A stretch of 64,000 nucleotides of DNA, taken from assembly GCA_902790465.1 (NCBI GenBank), contig CADASF010000006.1, positions 1 through 64,000 on the forward strand, read 5' to 3'. Under the pieces are notes generated by a model. The model was not told the origin of the DNA. It worked only from the letters and a program-made list of their open reading frames with translations, and made no database searches. This DNA is from an uncultured bacterium (GTDB lineage: Bacteria > Vulcanimicrobiota > CADAWZ01). Positions 52,311 to 61,065 of the stretch are shown here, piece by piece (position 1 is the stretch's first letter; each line of letters opens with the position of its first letter). A program made the translations under genes and the position numbers.

Positions 52311-53063
52311 ATGAAATTTACAAATGTTCTCGTAGCTGCAGCTATTTTTGCAACAACTTCAGTATTTGCATTTGCTCCTTCATTTGCTCAGCAACATGAT
52401 GAAGATGCTTTCCCACCACCACCTCCACCACATGGAGACAGAATGGAAAGAGGTGAAAGACCACCACATCCACATCACAAGGATAAATTAAATCTTACAA
52501 ATGAACAGAAAGAAAAAGCAAAAGCTATTTTCCAAAAAGCACAAGATGATAAAAATGCTCTTTTGACAGATGAACAAAAAGCTCAGATGAAAGAGAGAAT
52601 GGAAAAAAGAGATCATAAAGATTTCAAAAAACATAAAAAACATCATGGATTTGGTCATGGATTGAATCTTACAGAAGAACAACAAGCAAAAATCAAAGCC
52701 ATAGATGAATGGGAAAAGACAGAAAGCACTAAAATAATAACAGACGAACAGAGAGCTAAAGTCAAAGAGATAAGAAAAAAAGCAAAAGAAGACAGAATGA
52801 ATGTGCTTACTGATGAACAAAAACAACAGATGAAGGACATGAAGGCTAATAAACATAAACATCATGGAAAACATCACAAAATGCACAAGGGAAATGAAAA
52901 TTTCAGAGGTGTAAAACTCACTGATGATCAAAAAACAAAGTTCAAAGCCATAGATGAAAAAGCAAGAAAAGATTTTGAAAAAATTCTCACAGATTCACAG
53001 AAAAAAGCATTAAAAGAAGCAAGAGAAAACTCAAGAAGACATCATGAACATAATGATAGATAA
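52311..53063 (+). CDS. Exported LTxxQ-motif (Spy/CpxP-like) protein, His-rich
   Basis: A 250-residue periplasmic protein: signal peptide (residues 3-26, ending SFAQQ), a proline/His segment, then seven LTxxQ-type motifs (LTNEQ, LTDEQ, LTEEQ, ITDEQ, LTDEQ, LTDDQ, LTDSQ) spread over basic helices rich in His and Lys. Spy and CpxP carry one pair and act as periplasmic chaperones or sensor inhibitors; here the module is multiplied. The His-rich parts may bind metal. It precedes a two-component pair, with a terminator in between. GAGAGG precedes ATG. Confidence 0.85.
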   Translation: MKFTNVLVAAAIFATTSVFAFAPSFAQQHDEDAFPPPPPPHGDRMERGERPPHPHHKDKLNLTNEQKEKAKAIFQKAQDDKNALLTDEQKAQMKERMEKRDHKDFKKHKKHHGFGHGLNLTEEQQAKIKAIDEWEKTESTKIITDEQRAKVKEIRKKAKEDRMNVLTDEQKQQMKDMKANKHKHHGKHHKMHKGNENFRGVKLTDDQKTKFKAIDEKARKDFEKILTDSQKKALKEARENSRRHHEHNDR

Positions 53064-53084
53064 TAAAGATTGAAATTATTAGAT

Positions 53085-53130
53085 AATTGCCATCCTTTGT
53101 GAATATTTGTCTCATAGGATGGCAATTTGT
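53085..53130 (+). terminator. Intrinsic terminator between the LTxxQ gene and the regulator
   Basis: Perfect 12-bp stem AATTGCCATCCT / AGGATGGCAATT with a 19-base loop and T-rich tail. Partial read-through would set a high LTxxQ to low regulator ratio. Confidence 0.85.
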
Positions 53131-53151
53131 CTATTTTAAAAGGGGGAAATT

Positions 53152-53832
53152 ATGAAAATATTATTGATAGAAGATGATAGAGCTATTAGCGATTTGATTA
53201 AAAGAGGTCTTGAAGATGACGGAAATTACAAAGTAATAGTAGCTGAAGAGGGAAATAGCGGTTTAGAGATGGCATTAGATGATGATTTATCATTGATAAT
53301 AATGGATATAATGCTTCCGAATATGTCAGGATTTGATATTTGTCGTCAAGTTAGAAGTGAAGGACTTATGACTCCTATTTTAATGTTGACAGCAAAAGAT
53401 GGAATGGACGACATGATAAAAGGTTTTGAAATAGGTGCAGATGACTATTTGACAAAACCATTTCATTTTGATGAACTTTTTGCAAGGGTAAAAGCTCTTA
53501 TTAGAAGAGATTGTCTTTTGAGGGGCAATGTAATAACAATAGATGATCTTGAGATAGATACAAATTCAAGAATAGTAAAATTAGCAGGTAAAAAGTTGAA
53601 TTTAGGTTCAAGAGAATATACATTACTTGAAGCACTTGCAAGAAATGAAGGACGTCCAATTAGTAGGGAAACTATTCAGTATAAAATTTGGAATAATGAG
53701 GACATAATGTCAAATACTGTTGATGTATATATAAGAATGTTGAGAAAGAAAATAGATGATAACAGACCTAAAAAATTGATACATACAGTATATGGATTTG
53801 GTTATATGATAAAAAAATCAGATAAAAAATGA
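53152..53832 (+). CDS. OmpR/PhoB-family response regulator
   Basis: A 226-residue regulator. The receiver domain has the acidic pair IEDD, phospho-acceptor Asp in LIIMDIMLPNMSG (about residue 52), Thr in MLTAKD and Lys in DYLTKPFHFDEL. The C-terminal winged helix follows (LGSREYTLLEALARNEGRPISRETI, SNTVDVYIRMLRKKID). It overlaps the kinase start by four bases (ATGA), so the pair is translationally coupled. The LTxxQ neighbour hints at envelope stress control, like CpxR. Confidence 0.92.
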   Translation: MKILLIEDDRAISDLIKRGLEDDGNYKVIVAEEGNSGLEMALDDDLSLIIMDIMLPNMSGFDICRQVRSEGLMTPILMLTAKDGMDDMIKGFEIGADDYLTKPFHFDELFARVKALIRRDCLLRGNVITIDDLEIDTNSRIVKLAGKKLNLGSREYTLLEALARNEGRPISRETIQYKIWNNEDIMSNTVDVYIRMLRKKIDDNRPKKLIHTVYGFGYMIKKSDKK

Positions 53833-55265
53833 ATAAGAATTCAATAAAATACAAACTTATAATTTGGAACATAATATCTTTGATTCTTCTATTTGCATTG
53901 ATTTTAATTATAATGCAAATTTCTGTAACATCTATAATAAGATTCAATATAGATGAAAAATTACATGTAATTGCAAATAGAGAATTACAGATGTATATTG
54001 ATATGGGAGGAGTAAGACCCCCTTTCCCTTATAAACATAAAAAGTATAGAAGACAAGTTAAATATAATAGAAAGTATCTTCTTCCCCCACTTATTTTTAA
54101 TTTAGATGGAACTATTTCTAAATTTGCAGACCCAGAAGGTAAATTAAAAACATTAAAACCATTAGATTTATCTTCATTTGAAAAATCAAAATTAGGAAAA
54201 GAAATATATAAATCTGTTTTATTTACAGATGAAGAAATAGAACAAGAACCTGTTAGGGTTCTATATCTTCCTTATATTGAAAATGGAAATGTAAAATGTA
54301 TTGCTCAAGTTATAATGCCTGAAGCCGAATTAAAACAATTTAATTCAGTATTTAAATCTATAATGTTTGCCATGATTCCTATTGTTGTGATATTTGCTAT
54401 TTTAGGAGGATTGTTAATAACTAAGAGGCTTTTAAAACCAATAGAAAATTTAAATAAAAATATAGATAAAATAAATGAAACTGGAATTGAAAATATATTA
54501 CCAATAGAAGGAAATGATGAATTTGCAACTCTTTCAAATAAGATAAATGAAATGCTCAATAGAATAGATATACAGTTTATAGCACTGAAAAAATCAATTG
54601 AAAGGGAAAAAACATTTACTTCAGATGTATCTCATGAGTTGAGAACTCCACTAACTGTTATAAAAGGCAATACATCTTTAACATTAAAAAAAGAAAGAAA
54701 TACAGAATATTATATAAAAACAGTAACTGAAATAGATAAAGCTGCTGATTCAATGCTTGAAATTGTAGAATCTCTATTGCTTCTTTCAAGAGCTGAAAGT
54801 GGAAATGCAAAATTGAGATTAAAATCGGTAAATCTATATTCTTTGATAGAGGAAATCATATCAAACTTTGTTATAAATACGAGTAAGTCTATAAAGATAG
54901 AAGATTTTGATAAAAATATAAATATAGAATGTGATTATTCTTATATAAAACAAGCTATGACAAATTTATTAACAAATGCAATTAGATATACTGATGATAG
55001 TGGAAAAATAAAAATAACTGCAGATATTGAAGATAAATTTGTAAAAATAAGTGTTTCTGACAACGGCTGTGGTATTGCAGAAAATCATATTCCACATTTA
55101 ACAGAGAGATTTTATCGAGTTGATTCTTCAAGAAATAGAGGGCAAGGGGGAACAGGTTTAGGACTTGCAATAACAAAAACAATAGTAGATTTACATAATG
55201 GAAAACTTGAGATAAAAAGTAAAGAGGGAGAAGGAAGTATATTTTCAATATATTTGCCAAGGTGA
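53829..55265 (+). CDS. Membrane sensor histidine kinase
   Basis: A 478-residue kinase. One membrane helix at about 12-36, a periplasmic domain of about 140 residues, a second helix at about 176-200, then HAMP (LLKPIENLNKNIDKINETG). The phospho-acceptor is in TSDVSHELRTPLT, the N box is AMTNLLTNAIRYTDD, followed by DNGCGIAE, FYRVDSSRNRGQGGTGLGLAI. The architecture equals CpxA/EnvZ-type kinases. Partner of the regulator just upstream. Confidence 0.93.
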   Translation: MNKNSIKYKLIIWNIISLILLFALILIIMQISVTSIIRFNIDEKLHVIANRELQMYIDMGGVRPPFPYKHKKYRRQVKYNRKYLLPPLIFNLDGTISKFADPEGKLKTLKPLDLSSFEKSKLGKEIYKSVLFTDEEIEQEPVRVLYLPYIENGNVKCIAQVIMPEAELKQFNSVFKSIMFAMIPIVVIFAILGGLLITKRLLKPIENLNKNIDKINETGIENILPIEGNDEFATLSNKINEMLNRIDIQFIALKKSIEREKTFTSDVSHELRTPLTVIKGNTSLTLKKERNTEYYIKTVTEIDKAADSMLEIVESLLLLSRAESGNAKLRLKSVNLYSLIEEIISNFVINTSKSIKIEDFDKNINIECDYSYIKQAMTNLLTNAIRYTDDSGKIKITADIEDKFVKISVSDNGCGIAENHIPHLTERFYRVDSSRNRGQGGTGLGLAITKTIVDLHNGKLEIKSKEGEGSIFSIYLPR

Positions 55266-55351
55266 ATTAACTTGTTGTGGCACTTTATAAGAAAAATTAG
55301 TTAAAAACAGTAGGGCGTGTTGGTAAAGTCCTAAAAAATAATAATATTCTC

Positions 55352-55386
55352 TAAAAAAAGGTTATTTTTTATAGCCTTTTTTTTAT
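55352..55386 (+). terminator. Probable terminator of the two-component operon
   Basis: AAAAGGTTAT / ATAGCCTTTT stem (one mismatch), T-rich loop and a T run. It closes the operon just before the DnaA-box region. Confidence 0.6.
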
Positions 55387-56340
55387 TTTGTGGATAAATC
55401 TTTTATATTGTGGATAAAATAAATAAAATTGTGTATATTATTTTGAATATTATGTGAATTTAAAAAAATCATGACCTATTTTAAAAATCATGTACATAAG
55501 TCATGATAAAAAAATATATAAAATGTTTATAACTATGTGGATAAGTGGATAAGTTGAATAATTTATTTTATAAATTTTAGTTTAATTTTTGGATAAGTGA
55601 GTTTTTTATTTTATGGCTTGTTGGAATTTTTATTGCCATGACTTAACAATATTTTTATGTTTTAACTGGCTAAAAAATATTGTTAACAATAATTTCTTTT
55701 TTGAAATAAAAAATAAAAAATAAAATTTTGATATTAAACAGGTTAAAAAATATTTTTTAATTGTGGATAAAATATTTTTAAAAATGTCCATGCCTTATTT
55801 TAAAAATCATGTACATAAGTCATGGTAAAATATAAAAAAAGTTATTATTTATGTGGATAAGTGGATAAAATAATTTTTAAGTGGTCATGGCAAAGAATTA
55901 ACTAAATAGAATGCTATAATATATTATTTTGTGAATTTTAGAACAAAAAAATGTGGATAATTAAATAAATTGATGTGGATAATAAGTCATAAATTAAATA
56001 GATACTATATACTTATTTTATCCACATATTTATTTTTAAATCGGTGGATAAGTGGATAAGTCTACTTATTTATTTTTAAATTATTATTTATCCACTTATT
56101 TTAGTGAATAAAATGTGAATATAAGTGAATTTAAAATAAAATTTGCTAAATAATAATTATTATGTGTATATTTTTAAACATGTTTATAAACATATAATTA
56201 TTGTTTAATAGCAATTTAATATGAAGTTATACACATATTTCACATATACTATAACTACATATTATTTTTTTTAATAATAAAATAAAAAAAATGAGTAGTA
56301 AAAATATTTCTCCACTATTTACAGAATGTGGTATAATTAT
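55387..56340. other. Candidate chromosomal replication origin (oriC): cluster of DnaA boxes
   Basis: This stretch has no gene and is extremely AT-rich. It has eight perfect DnaA boxes (TTATCCACA or complement) at 55389, 55409, 55536, 55762, 55852, 55952, 55974 and, in forward orientation, 56018 (left ends). Six single-mismatch boxes lie at 55544, 55588, 55860, 56043, 56051 and 56088. Several boxes are tandem pairs one base apart (TGTGGATAAGTGGATAA). A/T-only tracts that could serve as the unwinding element lie at about 55690-55745 and 56110-56300. Left of it, most genes are on the minus strand, and to the right on the plus strand. dnaA itself is not adjacent. Confidence 0.75.
55470..55868. 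repeat. Duplicated origin module: CATGAC-type palindrome plus DnaA-box pair
   Basis: A 36-base element bounded by CATGAC and GTCATG occurs at 55470-55505 and 55789-55824 (about 94% identical, shared core TTTTAAAAATCATGTACATA). Each copy is followed after 27-30 bases by a DnaA-box pair (55536-55552, 55852-55868). The hexamer recurs singly as CCATGAC (55636) and GTCATGG (55884). It looks like a binding site for a second origin protein. Confidence 0.7.
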
Positions 56341-56364
56341 TATAAAAAAGGTAATAAATAAAAT

Positions 56365-56808
56365 ATGTTTAAAAAAATATTTCTGTTTTCATTGTTGCTT
56401 ACTTTTGTCTTTCTAAATTTTGGTTGTTTTAAAAAGGTTGAAGAAGAGCCTTTATTGAAAAATGATGTAGTTATTGGATATGGTTCTAATTTTGAAGATG
56501 AAGTTTTAAATGTAAAAGATAAATATGTCCTTGTAGTTTTTTATGAAACACAATCACATTGGTCAAAAAGTCAAGTTGAAGCTTTGGAAATTTTTAAAAA
56601 CGATAGAGAAATTGGAAATAAAATTAAAATAGTAAAAATTAATGTTGAAGAAGAACCATTTTTTATGGAAAAATATAATTTAGAGGTACCTTTAGCACAT
56701 TTACTTTTTTACAATGGGGAAATTCTATACAGAAATGTAGGTTATGTTGATTCACCTCATTTGAATCAATATCTGAAACCTTATGTCAAATTTGATGAAA
56801 GGCAATAA
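56365..56808 (+). CDS. Thioredoxin-fold lipoprotein with destroyed active site
   Basis: A 147-residue lipoprotein (lipobox FGC, C21) with a thioredoxin fold (DKYVLVVFYETQSHWSKSQVEALE). The two redox cysteines are replaced by serine (S64-H-W-S67) and the cis-proline loop reads VPLAHLLF. Its tandem neighbour, almost identical elsewhere, has CHWC and DPTHILF. It therefore cannot do disulfide exchange and may bind substrates or regulate its partner. It is the first gene of a run of four thioredoxin-like genes. Confidence 0.85.
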   Translation: MFKKIFLFSLLLTFVFLNFGCFKKVEEEPLLKNDVVIGYGSNFEDEVLNVKDKYVLVVFYETQSHWSKSQVEALEIFKNDREIGNKIKIVKINVEEEPFFMEKYNLEVPLAHLLFYNGEILYRNVGYVDSPHLNQYLKPYVKFDERQ

Positions 56809-56815
56809 ATGAAAT

Positions 56816-57259
56816 ATGTTTAAAAAAATATTTTTGTTCTTATTTTTGATTGCTTTTATCTTTCTAAATTTTGGTTGTTTTAAAAAGGTTGAAGAAGAGC
56901 CTTTATTGAAAAATGATGTAGTTATTGGATACGGTTCTAATTTTGAAGATGAAGTTTTAAATGTAAAAGATAAATATGTTTTTGTAGTTTTTTATGAGCC
57001 AAAGTGTCATTGGTGTAAAAGTCAAGTTGATGCATTGGAAATTTTTAAAAACGATAGAGAGATTGGAAATAAAATTAAAATAGTAAAAATTAATTTGGAA
57101 GAAGAACCATTTTTTATGGAAAAATACAGAATAGAAAATGATCCAACTCATATTCTTTTTTACAATGGGGAAATTCTATACAGAAATGTAGGTTATGTTG
57201 ATTCACCTCATTTGAATCAATATTTGAAACCTTATGTTAAATTTGATGAAAGGAAATAA
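56816..57259 (+). CDS. Thioredoxin-fold lipoprotein, active CHWC
   Basis: A 147-residue lipoprotein (C21). Same length and order as the gene at 56365, with which it shares long identical stretches, but with the redox motif KCHWCKSQ (C64, C67) and a cis-Pro segment DPTHILF. It should reduce or exchange disulfides in the periplasm from a membrane anchor. Only 7 bases separate it from the upstream gene. Confidence 0.87.
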   Translation: MFKKIFLFLFLIAFIFLNFGCFKKVEEEPLLKNDVVIGYGSNFEDEVLNVKDKYVFVVFYEPKCHWCKSQVDALEIFKNDREIGNKIKIVKINLEEEPFFMEKYRIENDPTHILFYNGEILYRNVGYVDSPHLNQYLKPYVKFDERK

Positions 57260-57263
57260 AAAA

Positions 57264-57659
57264 ATGTTGAAAAAAGTTAGTTTGATTTTGTTTGCCTGTT
57301 TGATTTCATTTTTCATGTTTGGAATAAGTTTTGCAGATATAAAGCATGCAGATGACAGTAATTTTGAAAAAGAAGTTTTAAATTCAAAAGGCATTGTTCT
57401 TGTTGATTTTTGGGCAACTTGGTGTGGTCCTTGTCAAAAACAAGCTCCTGTTTTAGAACAGCTTTCAAAAGATCCTTCGATGAAAAATGTAAAAATCGTA
57501 AAAGTTGATGTTGATAAAGCTAAAAAAGTTTCTTATGAGGCTGGAATAAAATCAATTCCTACTTTGATGATTGTAAAAGATGGTGAAATTGAAGAACAAT
57601 GGTCTGGTTATACTGATTTAGGTAAATTAAAAACAAAACTTTCAAAATATTGCAAATAA
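57264..57659 (+). CDS. Exported thioredoxin (WCGPC)
   Basis: A 131-residue protein with a signal peptide (residues 3-23, ending SFADI) and a classical thioredoxin domain: VLVDFWATWCGPCQKQAPVL, then IKSIPTLMIVKDGE with the cis-proline. The start at 57264 (MLKKVSLILF) is preferred over in-frame upstream codons inside the previous gene. Location in the periplasm with a CGPC motif suggests a reductant for exported proteins. Confidence 0.9.
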   Translation: MLKKVSLILFACLISFFMFGISFADIKHADDSNFEKEVLNSKGIVLVDFWATWCGPCQKQAPVLEQLSKDPSMKNVKIVKVDVDKAKKVSYEAGIKSIPTLMIVKDGEIEEQWSGYTDLGKLKTKLSKYCK

Positions 57660-57685
57660 TATTATTTAAAATGGAGGAAAGATAA

Positions 57686-58093
57686 ATGTTAAAGAAAGTT
57701 AGTTTAATTTTGTTAGCTTGTTTGATTTCTGTTTTTATGTTTGGAGTAAGTTATGCTGATGTAAAACATGCTAATGATTCTTCTTTCGATTATGAAGTTT
57801 TGAATGCAAAAGGTGTTGTTCTTGTTGATTTTTGGGCTAGTTGGTGTGGTCCTTGTCAAAAACAAGCTCCTGTTCTTGAACAACTTTCAAGAGACCGTCT
57901 CATGAAGGATGTTAAAATAGTTAAAGTGAATGTAGATGAATCAAATGCTGTTTCTGACAAATTTGGTATAAGCTCAATTCCTACTTTGATGATATTTGAA
58001 GATGGTCAGAAAAAAGAGCAATGGTCTGGTTATACTGATTTCAATGGATTAAGACAGAGACTTGCAAAATATGTACTAAAGCAAAATATTTAA
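57686..58093 (+). CDS. Exported thioredoxin (WCGPC), paralogue
   Basis: A 135-residue protein closely related to the one at 57264: signal peptide ending SYADV, active site DFWASWCGPCQKQAP and cis-Pro segment SSIPTLMIFEDGQ. GGAGG precedes ATG 57686. The four-gene thioredoxin array probably arose by two rounds of duplication (a lipoprotein pair and a soluble pair). Confidence 0.9.
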   Translation: MLKKVSLILLACLISVFMFGVSYADVKHANDSSFDYEVLNAKGVVLVDFWASWCGPCQKQAPVLEQLSRDRLMKDVKIVKVNVDESNAVSDKFGISSIPTLMIFEDGQKKEQWSGYTDFNGLRQRLAKYVLKQNI

Positions 58094-58127
58094 GCGATAA
58101 ATTTCGTTAACGAGTAATTTATTTAAC

Positions 58128-58157
58128 AAAACTCCCCAAAATTTGGAGGAGTTTTTT
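58128..58157 (+). terminator. Terminator after the thioredoxin array
   Basis: AAACTCC / GGAGTTT stem with a T run. Confidence 0.85.
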
Positions 58158-58287
58158 AATATATTTATTAAATCTGTAATTAAAATATAAAAAATGCGAA
58201 TTACAGCAATTTTCAAAATTGCCATAATGTCAACAAAACTATTAAAATTATTTAAAACAGACTACTTAATATTTTTTTGGAGAAAAT

Positions 58288-59937
58288 ATGCCAATAAAAG
58301 CAAAGGGAAATACAAAGGGGCTAAAACCACTTCAGAAAAAGCTTGTTGATAAACTATTTGAAAGAAAATTGAATCCTAAATCAGCTATAAGTCCTGAATT
58401 TGCAAAGGCCTTGGCTTCTATTTCTGCTGACATAAAAAGACAGATAGGAATTTTGGTTGACAGAAAAGGACATGTTGTTGATGTTTTTATCGGAACAGCA
58501 AAAGGAGTTGTTATAAGCGATTTTGGAAGATATAGAGCTGGGGCTTCAAGACTTAGAGGACTTAGGCTCATACATACAAGACTTTTTGAAAATTCATTAA
58601 ATACAGATGATTCCTCTGATCTTGTTCTTTTGAGACTTGATATGATCATCTCATTGGAAGTTTTAGAATCTGGGCTTCCAGGTGGTCTTACAATAGCAAA
58701 TCTTCTTCCATTTAAAAATGACGGCAAGATATATGAAGAAAATGTATATAATTCTGTTTCTGCTGTAAATTTTGATTTCATAAGATTTATTGAAGACCTT
58801 GAAAATGAGATTGAATTTTCAACAGAATCACAAAAGACTGATGATTCATCAAAAAGAGCTATCTTAATTCATGTTTCTACAGATAAGGATGAAGATTCAG
58901 ATTATGCTATGGAAGAATTAAAAGAACTTGCAACATCTGCAGGAATACATATTATTGAAGCGATAGTTCAGCACAGAAAAGAACTCGATCCAAAATATGT
59001 CATCGGTAAAGGCAAAATAAAAGAAATATTGCTTTTATCAATGGAGAAAAATGCAAATTTAATCGTTTTTGACAGTTGTCTTTCTGCTTCACAAATGCGA
59101 TCTATTGAGGCTGAAACTGGTATTGAAACAATAGACAGAACTCAGATGATTCTCGATATTTTTGCAAGAAGAGCAAAGAGCAGAGAAGGAAAATTACAAG
59201 TAAAACTTGCACAATTGAAATATAGTCTTCCTCGATTGACTGCAAAAGACGATTTTACTTCAAGAATAACTGGCGGAGCTGGTGGCATTCGTTCAAGAGG
59301 ACCTGGGGAAACTAAATTAGAGATAAGTAAAAGAAGGGTTAGAGAATCAATAACATCACTTGAAAAAGAACTAAAAGAGATAGCAGAAGCAGAAAAGGAA
59401 CGGAGAAAAAAGAGAGATAAAAGTGATATTCCAATTATTTCTATCGTGGGATATACAAATTCTGGAAAATCAACATTGTTAAATACTTTGACTCAAAGTG
59501 ATACATATACAGAAGAAAGAATGTTTGCAACTCTTGATACTGCAACTAAAAGGGTTAGATTTCCTAAAGATACAGATATAATAGTAACAGATACTGTTGG
59601 ATTTATAAGAGATCTTCCAGAAGAGCTTATTTCTGCATTTAGAGCTACACTTGATGAAATGTGTGATTCTGATATATTGATTCATCTTTTTGATATTTCT
59701 TCAAAAGGTTGGAAAGAACAGATTGCTTCTGTAAATAATATTTTGGGTGAGCTTGCACTTGATAATATTCCAGTCATACTTGTTGGAAATAAAATAGATA
59801 TAGCAGATATTGATACAGCACTTGAAATTCAAAAAGAGACATCTTGTCTTTTAGTTAGTGCAAAAGAAAAACAGAGTTTAAAACCACTTTTTAATGTTTT
59901 AGAAAAGAAAATAAGAGAGGTTTTGGAAAATGAATGA
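58288..59937 (+). CDS. hflX: Ribosome-associated GTPase HflX
   Basis: A 549-residue protein. Residues 1-185 are an N-terminal extension seen in clostridial-type HflX. The HflX domain then has DPKYVIGKGKIKEI, VFDSCLSASQMRSIE, DRTQMILDIFA and the Gly-rich GGAGGIRSRGPGETKLE. The G domain follows: GYTNSGKSTLLNTL (P-loop), DTVGFIRDLP, and NKID. HflX splits stalled 70S ribosomes, especially under stress. GGAG precedes the ATG. Its stop overlaps the start of the next gene. Confidence 0.93.
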   Translation: MPIKAKGNTKGLKPLQKKLVDKLFERKLNPKSAISPEFAKALASISADIKRQIGILVDRKGHVVDVFIGTAKGVVISDFGRYRAGASRLRGLRLIHTRLFENSLNTDDSSDLVLLRLDMIISLEVLESGLPGGLTIANLLPFKNDGKIYEENVYNSVSAVNFDFIRFIEDLENEIEFSTESQKTDDSSKRAILIHVSTDKDEDSDYAMEELKELATSAGIHIIEAIVQHRKELDPKYVIGKGKIKEILLLSMEKNANLIVFDSCLSASQMRSIEAETGIETIDRTQMILDIFARRAKSREGKLQVKLAQLKYSLPRLTAKDDFTSRITGGAGGIRSRGPGETKLEISKRRVRESITSLEKELKEIAEAEKERRKKRDKSDIPIISIVGYTNSGKSTLLNTLTQSDTYTEERMFATLDTATKRVRFPKDTDIIVTDTVGFIRDLPEELISAFRATLDEMCDSDILIHLFDISSKGWKEQIASVNNILGELALDNIPVILVGNKIDIADIDTALEIQKETSCLLVSAKEKQSLKPLFNVLEKKIREVLENE

Positions 59938-60886
59938 AAGTAAAGATGAAAGTAAAGTTACCATAAAAAGTTCCTTCTTGATAGGTTTAATAGTATTTGC
60001 TCTTATATTATTAATTACAGTTGTTTTTTTATTTGGTTTTTTGATAGGTTCTGGTAAAAATAAACAAACAATAGTAACCAAAATAGATGAATTTACAATT
60101 GGAAATTCATCTGGAAATAAAGAAAATATTACTAATACAAATGCCATTACACAAAGGGAAGATAATTTTAAACAAAATAAAAAAAATGAAAATCTTTCAA
60201 CACAAAAAGAAGAAGATAAAGATACAGCTTTAAAAAGACTTGGTTTTGTTCCTTATGGACATAAAAAAGAAGAGTCAAGTAAATCATCATCTTATAGTTC
60301 ATCAAGTAAAAATGACGAAAGTAAAAAAGATACAAGAAATTTAAGTGCATTGTTTAGCTCAGTCAATGAGGATGAATCAAGCAGTTTTAAAAGTAATAGT
60401 AATTTAACTACTTCAAATCAAATAAATTCAAGTTCTAATTACACTACTTCATCATCACAAAATTATTCCACAAATAATGTTTCATCTGAATCAGGAAAAG
60501 AAGCTGTTAAAAATTATTTTATGGAATTGGAATTAAAATTGGCTGGAAGTAAAACTTGGAGTGATCCCAATCAATTTGCAGAACAACTGTTAAAATCTGC
60601 AATGAGTGGAGATTTTTCTGATTTAAATGAGCTTACTGCAAATATGAAAAGGGTTGCAAATGATATATCAAGAATGAGTGTTCCTGCTGAATGTGCAGAA
60701 CATCGAGATGCTGTAGTTAATTCTTTAAATGACTCAATAAGTATTTTGAATAAGGTTAAAAGAGGAATTAATGAAGGTGATATGAATATTATAATGTCCT
60801 TGACTTCAGAGGCAGATAGAATAAAAGCATCTGCTGGAAGATCAGATGAATTGATGAAGCAATTAAAATCGAAATATAATATATAA
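59930..60886 (+). CDS. Single-pass membrane protein with serine-rich linker
   Basis: A 318-residue protein with a cytoplasmic N-terminus, one membrane helix (residues 15-42), a Ser/Asn-rich disordered linker (about 60-185) and a helical C-terminal domain (KNYFMELELKLAG ... MKQLKSKYN) of about 130 residues. I recognise no family. The start at 59930 overlaps the hflX stop, so translation is coupled. Confidence 0.65.
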   Translation: MNESKDESKVTIKSSFLIGLIVFALILLITVVFLFGFLIGSGKNKQTIVTKIDEFTIGNSSGNKENITNTNAITQREDNFKQNKKNENLSTQKEEDKDTALKRLGFVPYGHKKEESSKSSSYSSSSKNDESKKDTRNLSALFSSVNEDESSSFKSNSNLTTSNQINSSSNYTTSSSQNYSTNNVSSESGKEAVKNYFMELELKLAGSKTWSDPNQFAEQLLKSAMSGDFSDLNELTANMKRVANDISRMSVPAECAEHRDAVVNSLNDSISILNKVKRGINEGDMNIIMSLTSEADRIKASAGRSDELMKQLKSKYNI

Positions 60887-61065
60887 AAAATCGTGAAATA
60901 ATATATAATATATGCAGGATTTTAATATTAAAATATATAAAATAATAAAAATAGAATGTTATTGTATTCCTGTAATATTTATTACAAATGTGAAAAAAGT
61001 TCTGTTTATTACTACGGTAAAATATTCCGTCATTTTAAGTGGATATTATTGGAGAGGAGTATCTG

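Noticed and set aside
55387-56340. Plasmid or phage iteron origin
   Set aside because: No replication initiator gene nearby, housekeeping genes on both sides, and the repeats are standard DnaA boxes. Not fully excluded.
56365-57259. The thioredoxin pair as an assembly duplication
   Set aside because: The copies differ at the active site, cis-Pro loop and signal peptide and at scattered silent sites, so they are real paralogues.
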